A stretch of DNA of 39,313 bases from Kiritimatiellia bacterium (GCA_900771325.1 CAAGNN010000065.1:1-39313), one strand, 5' to 3'. Counted from the first letter of the stretch, positions 7,479 to 15,377 are shown. Numbers and translations: made by a program. Notes: generated by a model not told the origin, from the letters alone.

Positions 7479-8694
7479 TTCGTGCCTCCTTGGCCTCCTT
7501 GACGGCCTTGATCAGGGCTTGCTGGACCTTATTGAGGTCCTTGAAGGAGCCTTTGGCGACTTGCTGGCGGAAGGCATCGTCTTGCAGCAGGTAGTTGACG
7601 ATGGCGTTGGCTTTCTTCTTTTGCTCGTGGTCGTAGGCCTTGAGCAGCTTGACGCGCTTCTTCTCGTCGCCGGCGCAGAGTTGGTCGAAGAGGGCTTTAT
7701 CGTAGTCCAATTCGGGGGCCTTGGGGCAACGATTGCTCAGGCGGTTGAGCAGACCTTGCTGGCGCGCCTGGAAGTCGGCGGAGAAGGTCTTGACTTCCGC
7801 TTTTAGCGCGTCGAGCTGTTTGGCTTCTTCGGGCGTAAGGTCGCGTCCATCGGAGGCTTGGTCTAGAGCCTTGAGTTCGGCTTCGAGTGCCTGGCCGCGC
7901 ATCCTTTTCTGTTCCTGGGCGGCGGCTTGTTCGCGTTGGGTGCGCGTTGCCTCGGTGATGTCCTCGAACCAGCCGTAGCCGGCGGCGGTTTTGGCGCCGG
8001 CGCCATTTTCAGTGAGGGCGCGGTTGAGCCAGGCGGCGGCTTGGTCGAGGTCGCCGGGTTGGGCGTGCCGGAGGGGGACGAGGAGGAAGCGGAAGGGGGT
8101 GCCGGCCTTGACGGTGAGGAAGAACTGCGGGTTCGGACCTTCGGTGTCGGCGGCCTCGGGGCGGTTGCCGCTATAGTAATCGGGATGGTGGCAGGTGAGG
8201 ACATCGACCTCCAGGTGGTTGCCGTCCGATGTTGGCAGGGCGGGGAGGAAGGCGATGGTGCCGGCAGATTCGGGCTTATCGGGTTTGTCGGGGGGCGAAC
8301 CGAAGATGCGCGTGAAGTCTGCGGCTTCGATCTCGCCCGCCTGCCAGAGTTGCCAGGCGGCGTGGCGGGCGATGCCCTTGACGGCCGAGCCGGGGATCAT
8401 CGGCACACCGAAGTGCGGGTGCAGGCAGATGCCGGCATTCTCGAGGATGCCTTCAGCGAGGTTGATGGCCAGGCGCGAGCGGAGTTTGTAGAAGCGCTCC
8501 TCGGCTCCCGACGGCAAGGGCAACTCGGCGGTCGTTGCCTTTTGAGCGCATGCCACCACCGCGTTGAGCTCGTTCTTCTTTTGGTCGCCGCCAACGGTGG
8601 CGAACTTGAAGAGGCGCAGTGCGGGAGAGTCGCATTCGCCGAACACCGCTTGGATGGCTTCCGGCGCGGCACAGCGGGGTTCACTTTTCGCCAT
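7465..8694 (-). CDS. cmr6: Cmr6 with a long helical C-terminal extension
   Basis: A 409-residue protein. The first ~235 residues are Cmr6: 'FYKLRSRLAINLAEGILENA' then 'GVPMIPGSAVKGIARHAAW', and the RAMP glycine loop 'GAGAKTAAGYGWFED'. Cmr6 sits at the 3'-end side of the crRNA next to Cmr1. The remaining ~170 residues, from 'TRTQREQAAAQEQKRM' on, are strongly charged and Lys/Glu/Gln rich, predicted coiled coil plus helical bundle, with no RAMP features. This extension is unusual for the family and has no function I recognise. I chose the ATG at 8694 (MAKSEPRC), which overlaps cmr5 by 14 bases; the longer open frame lies inside cmr5. Confidence 0.88.
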   Translation of the reverse strand: MAKSEPRCAAPEAIQAVFGECDSPALRLFKFATVGGDQKKNELNAVVACAQKATTAELPLPSGAEERFYKLRSRLAINLAEGILENAGICLHPHFGVPMIPGSAVKGIARHAAWQLWQAGEIEAADFTRIFGSPPDKPDKPESAGTIAFLPALPTSDGNHLEVDVLTCHHPDYYSGNRPEAADTEGPNPQFFLTVKAGTPFRFLLVPLRHAQPGDLDQAAAWLNRALTENGAGAKTAAGYGWFEDITEATRTQREQAAAQEQKRMRGQALEAELKALDQASDGRDLTPEEAKQLDALKAEVKTFSADFQARQQGLLNRLSNRCPKAPELDYDKALFDQLCAGDEKKRVKLLKAYDHEQKKKANAIVNYLLQDDAFRQQVAKGSFKDLNKVQQALIKAVKEAKEARNETP

Positions 8695-9082
8695 TGTCCT
8701 TCTCCTTCTTGGCGAAGCGCCGGAGGAAGGCGAGATAGGCCATCGTCTCGGCGGTGGCGGCGCGCAGCTCCGAGACCGGGGCTTTGGCCAGAGCTTCAAA
8801 CCACGCCTCGGGGCCCGCGGCATTCCGGGCGGTGGGGTCCTCAACGCTTTGCAGGTGCGTTAGCACGGCCTGGAAGACCGCCCGGTGGCCGCCACCCTTC
8901 TCAAGGGCGAAGGCGAGGGCACCGAGGAGGCCGCTTTCGATGATGTAGGCGGGGACCTTTTTGGCCACTTCGCCGCCATTCTGGCCAGCGAAGACGCCAT
9001 CCTTGGCCGCCTTGACGGCGTTTAGGGCGCGGATTTGCGCGAGGTTGCGGAGGGGCGTCGGACTCAAGGTTGCAGTTGCCAT
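8681..9082 (-). CDS. cmr5: Cmr5 small subunit
   Basis: A 133-residue, largely alpha-helical protein in the position of Cmr5. It has 'RNLAQIRALNAVKAAKDG' near the start and later 'AYIIESGLLGALAFALEKGG', the Cmr5 pattern (helix, small-residue turn, 'GL..AlaF' helix). Cmr5 forms the inner helical filament of the complex beside Cmr4 and contacts target RNA. The start at 9082 has AAGGAGG nine bases upstream; a longer open frame to 9304 runs into cmr4. It lies between cmr4 (13 bases) and cmr6 (14-base overlap). Confidence 0.9.
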   Translation of the reverse strand: MATATLSPTPLRNLAQIRALNAVKAAKDGVFAGQNGGEVAKKVPAYIIESGLLGALAFALEKGGGHRAVFQAVLTHLQSVEDPTARNAAGPEAWFEALAKAPVSELRAATAETMAYLAFLRRFAKKEKDNGEK

Positions 9083-9095
9083 TGCGTGCCTCCTT

Positions 9096-9908
9096 TCACT
9101 GCAGGGTGATGTCGCACCATCCCAGGCCGGTGGTGGCGTCGGCGCCGACTTGCAAGAGGTTGCCGCTCTCGCCAATCTTCGCGCAGAGCGTCTTGAGGTC
9201 GGCCTCGTCTTGCGCTTGGAGGGTGGCCACAAAGAGGGCCTCGGAGGGGACATTCTCTTGCGAGAAGAGGGCGCCATCGGCCACGGTGCCGGTCTCATCG
9301 TCAATGCGGTTGTGGTTGGCGATTTCGCAGGCGTTCTGGGTGAAGTAGGTCAGCAGCGTGTCGCTGACCAGCGCTAGACGCCGCTCGCAGCTCTCTTGCC
9401 AGAGGCGGTTGGCCGAGAGCCCCCTGAGCTTCTCGAGTACGGCGTCCGGAAAGTCGTCGGTCCGCGCCAGGGCGTACTCCTCGAAGATGGCCTTGTTGGA
9501 GGCGCAGAGCGCGGCATTGCAACAGACGGTATCGTCTTTAACCTCCGGCAGACTGAGGGCCTCGGTGGGGAAGAGGCGCTGCAGGAGCAGGGGCGAAACC
9601 AGCCAGGCAAAGCCGCACTTGGCCGAGCGGATGGGGAAGGCGACGAGCCGCGCTTCGCCCACCAAGAGCGTGCCGCGCTTGGCCTTGGCGTCGTTTTCGT
9701 CTTCGCCGAGGAGGCGCTTGCCCTCCTCGGTGCGCTTGTTGTTCTCCAGGAAGAGGTCGGCCAGCACGCCTTTGAGGGCCGAGCCGGGGATGAGCGGCAG
9801 GCCGGTGGCGCGCTCGCGGAGGATGGGCTGGTCGACTGCGCCGACCGAGGTGCCGCAGCCGATGTGGAGCGGGGTGCGGGTGAAGAGGGTGAGGGTGCGT
9901 TTGTGCAT
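9096..9908 (-). CDS. cmr4: Cmr4 backbone subunit and target-RNA nuclease
   Basis: A 270-residue RAMP protein. The N-terminal 'TRTPLHIGCGTSVGAVDQPI' and 'PLIPGSALKGVLADLF' identify Cmr4, the repeated backbone subunit that cuts bound target RNA at 6-nt steps. The aspartate in 'GAVDQPI' is in the loop where the catalytic Asp of Cmr4/Csm3 proteins is found. The C-terminal 'LLQVGADATTGLGWCDI' is the RAMP glycine loop. With no HD domain in this Cas10, Cmr4 is likely the only nuclease within the complex itself. Eighteen bases separate it from cmr3. Confidence 0.93.
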   Translation of the reverse strand: MHKRTLTLFTRTPLHIGCGTSVGAVDQPILRERATGLPLIPGSALKGVLADLFLENNKRTEEGKRLLGEDENDAKAKRGTLLVGEARLVAFPIRSAKCGFAWLVSPLLLQRLFPTEALSLPEVKDDTVCCNAALCASNKAIFEEYALARTDDFPDAVLEKLRGLSANRLWQESCERRLALVSDTLLTYFTQNACEIANHNRIDDETGTVADGALFSQENVPSEALFVATLQAQDEADLKTLCAKIGESGNLLQVGADATTGLGWCDITLQ

Positions 9909-9926
9909 AAGACTTCTCCTGTGGTG

Positions 9927-11111
9927 TTAAAGGGTTTCTTGGGGTTCGGGGATGAACGAGGCGAGACCGAGGCCAAAACCCTTCTCGCCGAGGTCCGATC
10001 GGTTGCGCAGGTTGAGCTGCGCGCGCAGTTGTTCGGCCTCCGCCTCGGTGTCGCACGCAAAGGCGTAGACTGTGCCGGGCGGGACTGCCAGTAGGGTGGG
10101 GGTGGCCCCCGCTTGCGAGTCCCAGCCCGAGAAGGCAATCGGCTCGCGGTTGAGGCACGCGCCAATCAGCCGGGCGGTGGCGAAGGTCGGCACGGCGGCG
10201 GCTACGCGCTTGCGGTAATCCGCGCGCTTTTCGCCCGGCTCGCGCACCACGGCAGCCTCGGCCGCGCTGACCGGGAGCATCACGCGCCCATCCTCGGCCA
10301 CCCAACTTGGCCGCCAGCCGGTGGTGAAGAGCGCGGGGGTGAGCAGTGTCCAGCGCACAACGCGCGAGGGCGTGCCTTTGGGGAACGCGGACAAGGTCTC
10401 CAACAGGGTCGACCTCTCCGCCTTGCAGAGGGTGGCGGTGCCGCCCTGGCCGCCAAAGCGCACTGCGCGCCCGGAGTCGACCGGCTCCCCTTCGTGCTGC
10501 ACGCGGCAGATGTCCGCGCGCATCGTCACGCCTCGGGCAAGGGCCAGATATTCTGCTCCATATTGTCCCGAGCGCTGGCCGCTCATCCGCTTGGAGGCAC
10601 CGGTGGTATCGTCGAGCGTGGTGCCCAGACGGTGCTCGGTGAAGAAGAGCTTGGTTCCCTCCGGCTGCGTGGGCTCCTCGCCACGCAGGTAGGCCTTGTA
10701 GTCCTCCTGCGAGATCCAGGCGGGATACTCCTTCTTGCCCGTCTCCTTATCCAGAAAGGCGCAGGTGAGGGGCGCGGGCAGGTCGGTTTCGCCCGAGGGC
10801 ATCCGGCGCAGTTCCATTCCCCAGTCAAGCGGCCGGGGCAGATAGAGCCGGCCCTTGCGCTCGGGGAAGGGCCCCTGCACATTGAGGTCCTGGATGTCGC
10901 CGTAGTTCTCCTTGCGCTCGGCGTTTGCCTCGGGGTCCCCGATCAGGGCGTGGATGACGGCATTGTAGAGGTGGTTCGGCCGCGGCCAGTTGGCCCCGTG
11001 GCCGACCACAAAGGTCTCCTTGTCGGCCTTGCAATTATCGCTTGGCCGGGCATCGCGGAAGAAGAGGATGTCCCGGGGCGTGAGGGTGTAGGGGTGCCAA
11101 GTGGGGCTCAT
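9927..11111 (-). CDS. cmr3: Cmr3 (crRNA 5'-tag binding subunit)
   Basis: A 394-residue protein beginning 'YTLTPRDILFFRDARP', the diagnostic Cmr3 opening; 'WPRPNHLYNAVIHALIG' follows. Cmr3 pairs with Cas10 and holds the 8-nt 5' tag of the crRNA. The C-terminus has the Gly-rich 'LGEKGFGLGLASFIPEP' loop typical of RAMPs. The start overlaps the end of the cas10 gene by four bases (ATGA type), so translation is coupled. Confidence 0.93.
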   Translation of the reverse strand: MSPTWHPYTLTPRDILFFRDARPSDNCKADKETFVVGHGANWPRPNHLYNAVIHALIGDPEANAERKENYGDIQDLNVQGPFPERKGRLYLPRPLDWGMELRRMPSGETDLPAPLTCAFLDKETGKKEYPAWISQEDYKAYLRGEEPTQPEGTKLFFTEHRLGTTLDDTTGASKRMSGQRSGQYGAEYLALARGVTMRADICRVQHEGEPVDSGRAVRFGGQGGTATLCKAERSTLLETLSAFPKGTPSRVVRWTLLTPALFTTGWRPSWVAEDGRVMLPVSAAEAAVVREPGEKRADYRKRVAAAVPTFATARLIGACLNREPIAFSGWDSQAGATPTLLAVPPGTVYAFACDTEAEAEQLRAQLNLRNRSDLGEKGFGLGLASFIPEPQETL

Positions 11112-12457
11112 ACGTTGTCCTCCCGATTGCGGCTGATAAAGGTTTCGCAGAGGAAGAGGTTTAGGAAGTCGGCCAATCGTTCCTCCGGCCAGGCCTTCAA
11201 GGTCTCAAGCACCTCGGCCTCCCACTTCTCCTTGTTGTCGAGTTTGGTCTGCTTGAGTGTATGCTCGGTCTCGAGCCAGACCACGTCCTTGAGCTTCTTG
11301 GGCAGCTTGTCATCCACGAAGTAGGGCTGCAGGAAGCCGGCGAGCTTGTAGGCAAAGCGGCTCTCCTTGTTTGCCTCTTCCCGGTGCGCCTCCAGCAGGT
11401 CGGCAAAGAGCGCCATCCCGCCTTCATCCCACTTCGCGCCCCAACGCAGCTCCTCACCCGAGCGCTTCTTCACCGTCAGGGCCAACGCGCCGCGGCCGTA
11501 GTCGTGCTTGGCGCGCTGTTCGGCCTGCCGCGCGGCCTCAATGATGAGTTGCAGCGGCACCTTGGTGCTCCCCACCGCCAACCCGGCCGACACCTCGCCC
11601 TCCACCTGCGCGCCGAAAGCCTTGCGCAACGCCCGGGCGCAGGCCAGAGAACGCGTTGCCGGCAGCACCGCCAGCACGTCATCGCCCCCGGCGTAAATCA
11701 GTTTGCCTTCGTACGCCTTCACCACAGCCTCGACCCCGCCGGCAAAGGCCTTGAGTTTGCGGCTGAAGTCCTGGTGCTCGGCCTGCGTCTGGAAGTGGGA
11801 GAGCGTCTCGCCCATCTTGTCGCCATCCATCATCAGCACGGCCCGATACTTCTCCTTCTCCGGGAGCTCCCAGTCGCCGCCCGAGAGCGTCCGCTTGATG
11901 AGGTTCATCGCCCCCAGACCATTACGTAGCGCCTCCTCCTTCCCGGAGAGCACATCCTTCTGCCGATTTTCGCCGTGCTCGTGCCAGGCGTCAAAGGTCC
12001 GCACATTCCGCCGCGCGGCCAACCGCTTCCCGATGGCCTCGTAGTCCTTACCCATCTGGCCGCTGGGTTCGGGGAGCACCGCCCAGGAGGTCTGCAAGAA
12101 GGCGCGCACCTGCGCCAGAAAGGCCGCGGGATCGACCCCGGCGCATCGCGGGTGCGCCAGAGCCTCCTCCGCCAGTGCGTCCAACTTCGCGCGCGCCGCC
12201 TTCTCGGCTGCACGCGCAATCTCGGCTGCCTGCGTCCGCGGCACAAAGACCAAAAAGCGGTTCGGAATCCCCTCGTCATCCTGCGCGTCTGCCGGGAAGA
12301 CCGCCTTGGCGCGGTAGTCCTGCACTGCCTTTAACGCTGCAAAGGTGACCTGCGAGAGCAACCTCGACCCCGCCCACAGGTCACTCACCTCCTGCGCCTG
12401 GGCAATGAAGCCCTGCACTGGGCCTAACTGGAAGAGCAATAACGCCTCTTCTGCCAT
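11108..12457 (-). CDS. cmr2: HD-less Cas10 (Cmr2) with intact GGDD cyclase motif
   Basis: A 449-residue Cas10 of the Cmr2 type. 'FQLGPVQGFIAQAQEVSDLW' at the N-terminus is the start of the Cmr2 palm region. The first palm domain has 'VLMMDGDKMGE' (208-218) and the second 'LIYAGGDDVLAVLP', with GGDD at 257-260, so ATP cyclisation to cyclic oligoadenylates should be possible. The protein starts directly at the palm region: no HD nuclease domain precedes it, and at about half the size of classical Cmr2 it cannot cut DNA by that route. This fits a system that relies on messenger-activated Card1. Ten bases separate it from the small upstream gene. Confidence 0.93.
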   Translation of the reverse strand: MAEEALLLFQLGPVQGFIAQAQEVSDLWAGSRLLSQVTFAALKAVQDYRAKAVFPADAQDDEGIPNRFLVFVPRTQAAEIARAAEKAARAKLDALAEEALAHPRCAGVDPAAFLAQVRAFLQTSWAVLPEPSGQMGKDYEAIGKRLAARRNVRTFDAWHEHGENRQKDVLSGKEEALRNGLGAMNLIKRTLSGGDWELPEKEKYRAVLMMDGDKMGETLSHFQTQAEHQDFSRKLKAFAGGVEAVVKAYEGKLIYAGGDDVLAVLPATRSLACARALRKAFGAQVEGEVSAGLAVGSTKVPLQLIIEAARQAEQRAKHDYGRGALALTVKKRSGEELRWGAKWDEGGMALFADLLEAHREEANKESRFAYKLAGFLQPYFVDDKLPKKLKDVVWLETEHTLKQTKLDNKEKWEAEVLETLKAWPEERLADFLNLFLCETFISRNREDNV

Positions 12458-12466
12458 ACCTTCCTC

Positions 12467-12841
12467 CTAATCTAACCACGAAAGCTTCAAGAAGTGCCAC
12501 GCGGCAATCGCCTCGGCCGGGATTTCCGTACCCGAGCGCACCACCGCCCCCGCGCGGTCCGGCGAGAGCACGTAGCACGCCCGGAAGCGCCGCCCATCGA
12601 GCACCGGATAGCCCGCCCCATCCAGCGTCACCACCGGCCGCTCCTCGCGCGGCGCCAAATCCACCCCCGCCACTGCCGCCGCCTCGGCGCGACTGTTCGC
12701 ATGGCCCCAAAAGGAGCACACCTCTGCCCCAACCGTCTCCGCGCGAAAGCGCTCGGGCGCAATCTCCTCCACCGTCACCCGGTGGCCGCGCACCAAGGTC
12801 AACGGAAAGGTATTGCCGATTAACACATGCTTGCTTGCCAT
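12467..12841 (-). CDS. Small protein resembling AcrIII-1/Crn2 ring nucleases (DUF1874-like)
   Basis: A 124-residue protein between the CARF gene and cas10. I cannot name it with certainty. Its layout follows that of DUF1874 (AcrIII-1/Crn2), small enzymes that degrade cyclic tetra-adenylate: an N-terminal strand with 'LIGNTFPLTLV', then 'VTVEEI', then 'SFWGHANSRAEAAAVAGVDL' in place of the family's 'GH(D/E)ST' helix, and a C-terminal 'GTEIPAEAIAAWHFLKL'. The histidine of this GH motif is residue 47, the position I recall for the catalytic His of the viral AcrIII-1. A GGAG precedes the ATG at 12841. A TATGAT box on this strand about 30 bases upstream could be a promoter within the 83-bp gap. 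Alternative: an unrelated accessory protein. Confidence 0.5.
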   Translation of the reverse strand: MASKHVLIGNTFPLTLVRGHRVTVEEIAPERFRAETVGAEVCSFWGHANSRAEAAAVAGVDLAPREERPVVTLDGAGYPVLDGRRFRACYVLSPDRAGAVVRSGTEIPAEAIAAWHFLKLSWLD

Positions 12842-12924
12842 ACACGATCTCCAAAACGTCGCCATCATAGCGCACCCCCTGCGCCTGTTGACCGCGCCGG
12901 ATCTCCGCAGAGTTCCGCGGCTCA

Positions 12925-14058
12925 TCAGTCCCCCTCCGTCAGCCACGGATGTTTCCCCCGCCACGCTTTCGGCAGCCCCCTCACCGTCACCTTCGGCTGC
13001 ACCGTTGCCGCCTTTCCGCGTGTCGGCAAGAGCCCCGCCACCACCGTCGCCGGCAACACGCCTCGCAGGCTTTCGCGCAACGCACTCATCGTCTTGGAGA
13101 CATCCTCTGTATTCGCCGAGGACAGTTCCTGACTGAAGCGCGAGCTCTCGCTCAACTTCGCCAACCACGTTGCCTGCTTCTCCGCCCCGCCCAGTTGGTG
13201 GAGCGCATAGATCCCCTGATGGAGCTCCCTGGGGTCGACTTTGCCGTGCCAAAGCCCCAGCGCCACCGCAAACTCCGTCGCCGCCACCTGGAGCGTCTGC
13301 CCATTGACCGTGAGCCGGCCGCTCGCCAAGTCCAACGCCACCTCCGGCGCCTTCGCCACCGCCTGCTCCACCGCCTCCACCAGCCGCCGATAACTTGGCG
13401 GACGCTGCCGGAAGTGCTCGGCATACGCTTCGCGCATCCGCACGTAGGGCACAAAGAAGCACTGCACCTGCGCCGACTCCGCCGAAAGCGCCTGCCCAGC
13501 TGCCGCCCCTTTCCGCGCAACATACCTTCCCCCCGGCTCCGGGAAGTAGAAGCTCGGCTCCACCCCGCCATCAAAGGGCGGCGAAACCAACACGTGGCAC
13601 ACCCGGTCCTGCCCCCGCCCCAAAAGCGACATACACGAGAGCAACAGCGCCCCCATCGTCTTACGCCCCCCGGCAATCGACGCGACCACCTCCGTCTCCG
13701 CCGTCTCCGTCCACTTGCGCACCTCGCCGAGCAACGCATCGGCCGCCGCCAGGTTTTCCTCTTCCGTCGTCAAATCTTCCAAGTACGCCCCGCGATGGCT
13801 GAAGCAGACCACGTCCGCTTCCCCAAAGTCCGCCAACGCCCCCGTCTCCACCCCCTGTTTCCCCAACGCCGCACACAGCCGCGTCCACACCCCGCCCTGC
13901 ACCACCTCGGTCAACACCTTCCGCTTCCCCACCTCCGTCGTCAACACCACCACCCGCTCCGGCACCCACTCATGCACCAAGGCCAACGCCCAAACCGTCT
14001 CCGTCAACACCGCCGGAGACATCCCAACTAGGCAAAGCAACACCCGCTCTCGCGCCAT
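12925..14058 (-). CDS. CARF-domain protein, NE0113/TIGR02584 family (Csm6-like ring nuclease candidate)
   Basis: A 377-residue protein. 'VLLCLVGMSPAVLTETVWAL' at the N-terminus and 'ASIAGGRKTMGALLLSCMSL' with 'GRGQDRVCHVLVSPPFD' are the CARF signatures of the NE0113 family; 'FFVPYVRMRE' follows as expected. Such proteins bind cyclic oligoadenylate and are commonly annotated as ring nucleases. The C-terminal part has 'RLTVNGQTLQVAATEFAVAL', which looks like a winged-helix fragment, then a poorly conserved tail. No HEPN R-x4-6-H motif is evident to me. AAAGGAG lies before the ATG. It is the first gene of the interference operon, after a good promoter at 14100-14129. Confidence 0.8.
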   Translation of the reverse strand: MARERVLLCLVGMSPAVLTETVWALALVHEWVPERVVVLTTEVGKRKVLTEVVQGGVWTRLCAALGKQGVETGALADFGEADVVCFSHRGAYLEDLTTEEENLAAADALLGEVRKWTETAETEVVASIAGGRKTMGALLLSCMSLLGRGQDRVCHVLVSPPFDGGVEPSFYFPEPGGRYVARKGAAAGQALSAESAQVQCFFVPYVRMREAYAEHFRQRPPSYRRLVEAVEQAVAKAPEVALDLASGRLTVNGQTLQVAATEFAVALGLWHGKVDPRELHQGIYALHQLGGAEKQATWLAKLSESSRFSQELSSANTEDVSKTMSALRESLRGVLPATVVAGLLPTRGKAATVQPKVTVRGLPKAWRGKHPWLTEGD

Positions 14059-14099
14059 ACCAACGCACTCCTTTCGCCAAGCCCCGCCTGACTATCCAA

Positions 14100-14129
14100 A
14101 CCTTACCACCTTCGCTGGCGCTCTGTCAA
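14100..14129 (-). promoter_or_regulatory. Promoter of the type III-B operon
   Basis: Reading leftwards, TTGACA (14129-14124) is followed after 18 bases by TAAGGT (14105-14100), which is preceded by TGG, an extended -10. Transcription would begin about 35 bases before the first gene. The -35 is a perfect consensus, as is that of the CRISPR leader promoter. Confidence 0.6.
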
Positions 14130-14211
14130 CGGGGGGTAGCTACCCCCCCAGCGCCTGGCTTACCCAGAGGTGGGTCCTAGCCCCGGACAACCAACAGACT
14201 GGGGCTCCTCT

Positions 14212-14931
14212 GTCGCAAAAGCCCTTCGGATTGGTGGACGGTGGGGATGGCAACTCTCCGAAGACCTCCTCTACGACATCCGAGAGTCGCAAAAGCCTTT
14301 CGGCTGGGGGATGGTGGGGACTCCTGAAGTCCCTGACGCTGGTTGATGCTACGACTCGCAAGTCGCAAAAGCCTTTCGGCTGAGGTAACGATGGGGCCAA
14401 ATCCTTGTCCCTCCGCAGCGGTACCAGTAAGGAGTCGCAAAAGCCTTTCGGCTGGGGTGACGGTGGGGACAGTTGCTTGGAGTGGAGCGAGGCGAGCGGG
14501 TTCGCGGGGGGTCGCAAAAGCCTTTCGGCTGAGGTAACGGTGGGGACCACTGGAAACAATGCCTCCCGAACCCGCGCCCAAATCACCGTGTCGCAAAAGC
14601 CTTTCGGCTGAGGTGACGGTGGGGACCCAGGGCCTTGCGACTACGGCAGACGGCATTGCCTACTTGTCGCAAAAGCCTTTCGGCTGAGGTGACGGTGGGG
14701 ACTCCTCCGTACTGCTAAGTCTAAGGAAGGCGAGACCTATGTCGCAAAAGCCTTTCGGCTGAGGTGACGGTGGGGACTCGAAGAAGACCAGGTCAAGGCT
14801 CTCTTCGCGGTGTCTCGGTCGCAAAAGCCTTTCGGCTGAGGTGACGGTGGGGACGGCCGAGATCCGTCGCGACTTCGGCCCCCGCCCGACCCTGGTCGCA
14901 AAAGCCTTTCGGCTGAGGTGACGGTGGGGAC
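14212..14931 (-). CRISPR. CRISPR array, 10 repeats and 9 spacers
   Basis: Repeats of 37 bp start at 14212, 14286 (36 bp, one base missing), 14362, 14434, 14511, 14590, 14666, 14741, 14818 and 14895. Spacers are 35-42 bp. On the minus strand the repeat starts GTCCCCACCGTCACC and ends GGCTTTTGCGAC, with an AGCC-GAAA-GGCT hairpin bearing a GNRA tetraloop; the last eight bases, TTTGCGAC, would be the crRNA 5' tag. The five repeats nearest cas2 (14590 onward) are identical, whereas those at the low-coordinate end drift, most strongly at 14212. This puts the leader on the cas2 side and the oldest spacers at 14249-14285, with transcription leftwards like the cas genes. Spacer targets cannot be judged from the sequence alone. 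Confidence 0.97.
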
Positions 14932-14958
14932 AGTAGCGCTTTTGAGGGCTTTTGTCAA
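14930..14958 (-). promoter_or_regulatory. CRISPR leader promoter abutting the first repeat
   Basis: On the minus strand, TTGACA (14958-14953), a 17-base spacer and TACTGT (14935-14930) form a well-spaced promoter. The -10 hexamer overlaps the outer end of the newest repeat by two bases, so transcription would start within that repeat at about 14923. Confidence 0.55.
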
Positions 14959-15098
14959 GCGGGTTTGGCGGGGGTGTTTGGAGGGAGGATGGCGGCTGTG
15001 AAGTTGCATAAGGGGCTGGTGGCACAGTGGATTACGACTTTGGAGGCAGAGCGGGCTTTTTGGGGGCTGGCGCGTGCCTCCAGGGGCGGGAGGGCGGG
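14932..15098 (-). promoter_or_regulatory. CRISPR leader region
   Basis: The 167 bases between the newest repeat and the cas2 stop hold no gene. Position, and the conservation of repeats at this end, mark them as the leader where new spacers are integrated. It is purine-rich on the plus strand. Apart from the promoter at its repeat-proximal end I see no clear IHF-like site or repeat. Confidence 0.65.
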
Positions 15099-15374
15099 TT
15101 AGTAGATGTAGATGAGCGGCGGGATGAGTTCCGGGGCGCGGCCGAGACGGCGGGCCTGGTCGGCGCAGTTGCGGCAGATGGGGTAGGCGGCGATGGCATC
15201 TTCGGCGGGGTTGATGAGTTTTGCGAGGTCGGCCCAGCGCAGGGCGAAGTCGGCGGCGGAGAGGTCCCAGCAGAAGAGACTCTTTTGTAGTCGCGCGCCG
15301 GTGTTGAGGGCGAAGCGGCAGACGCGCCGTAGCCGCCGGGGTGAAGCGATGTCGTAGGCGATGAGGTAGAGCAT
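15099..15374 (-). CDS. cas2: CRISPR adaptation protein Cas2
   Basis: A 91-residue Cas2. It begins 'MLYLIAYDIASPRRLRRVCR', the beta1 strand with the conserved aspartate (YDI) and the following arginine helix, and continues 'ALNTGARLQKSLFCWDLS', the beta2-beta3 region. Cas2 dimers bridge two Cas1 dimers and measure the protospacer. The gene begins three bases after the cas1 stop and ends next to the leader. 'CRNC' near the C-terminus could hold a metal, a feature seen in some Cas2 proteins. Confidence 0.93.
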   Translation of the reverse strand: MLYLIAYDIASPRRLRRVCRFALNTGARLQKSLFCWDLSAADFALRWADLAKLINPAEDAIAAYPICRNCADQARRLGRAPELIPPLIYIY

Positions 15375-15377
15375 GGC

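Noticed and set aside
12381..13462. Longer alternative frames around the small gene between cas10 and the CARF gene
   Set aside because: They overlap the CARF gene or cas10 heavily, and their extra parts are Gly/Ala/Arg-rich. The 124-residue version has a proper ribosome site and fits the gap.
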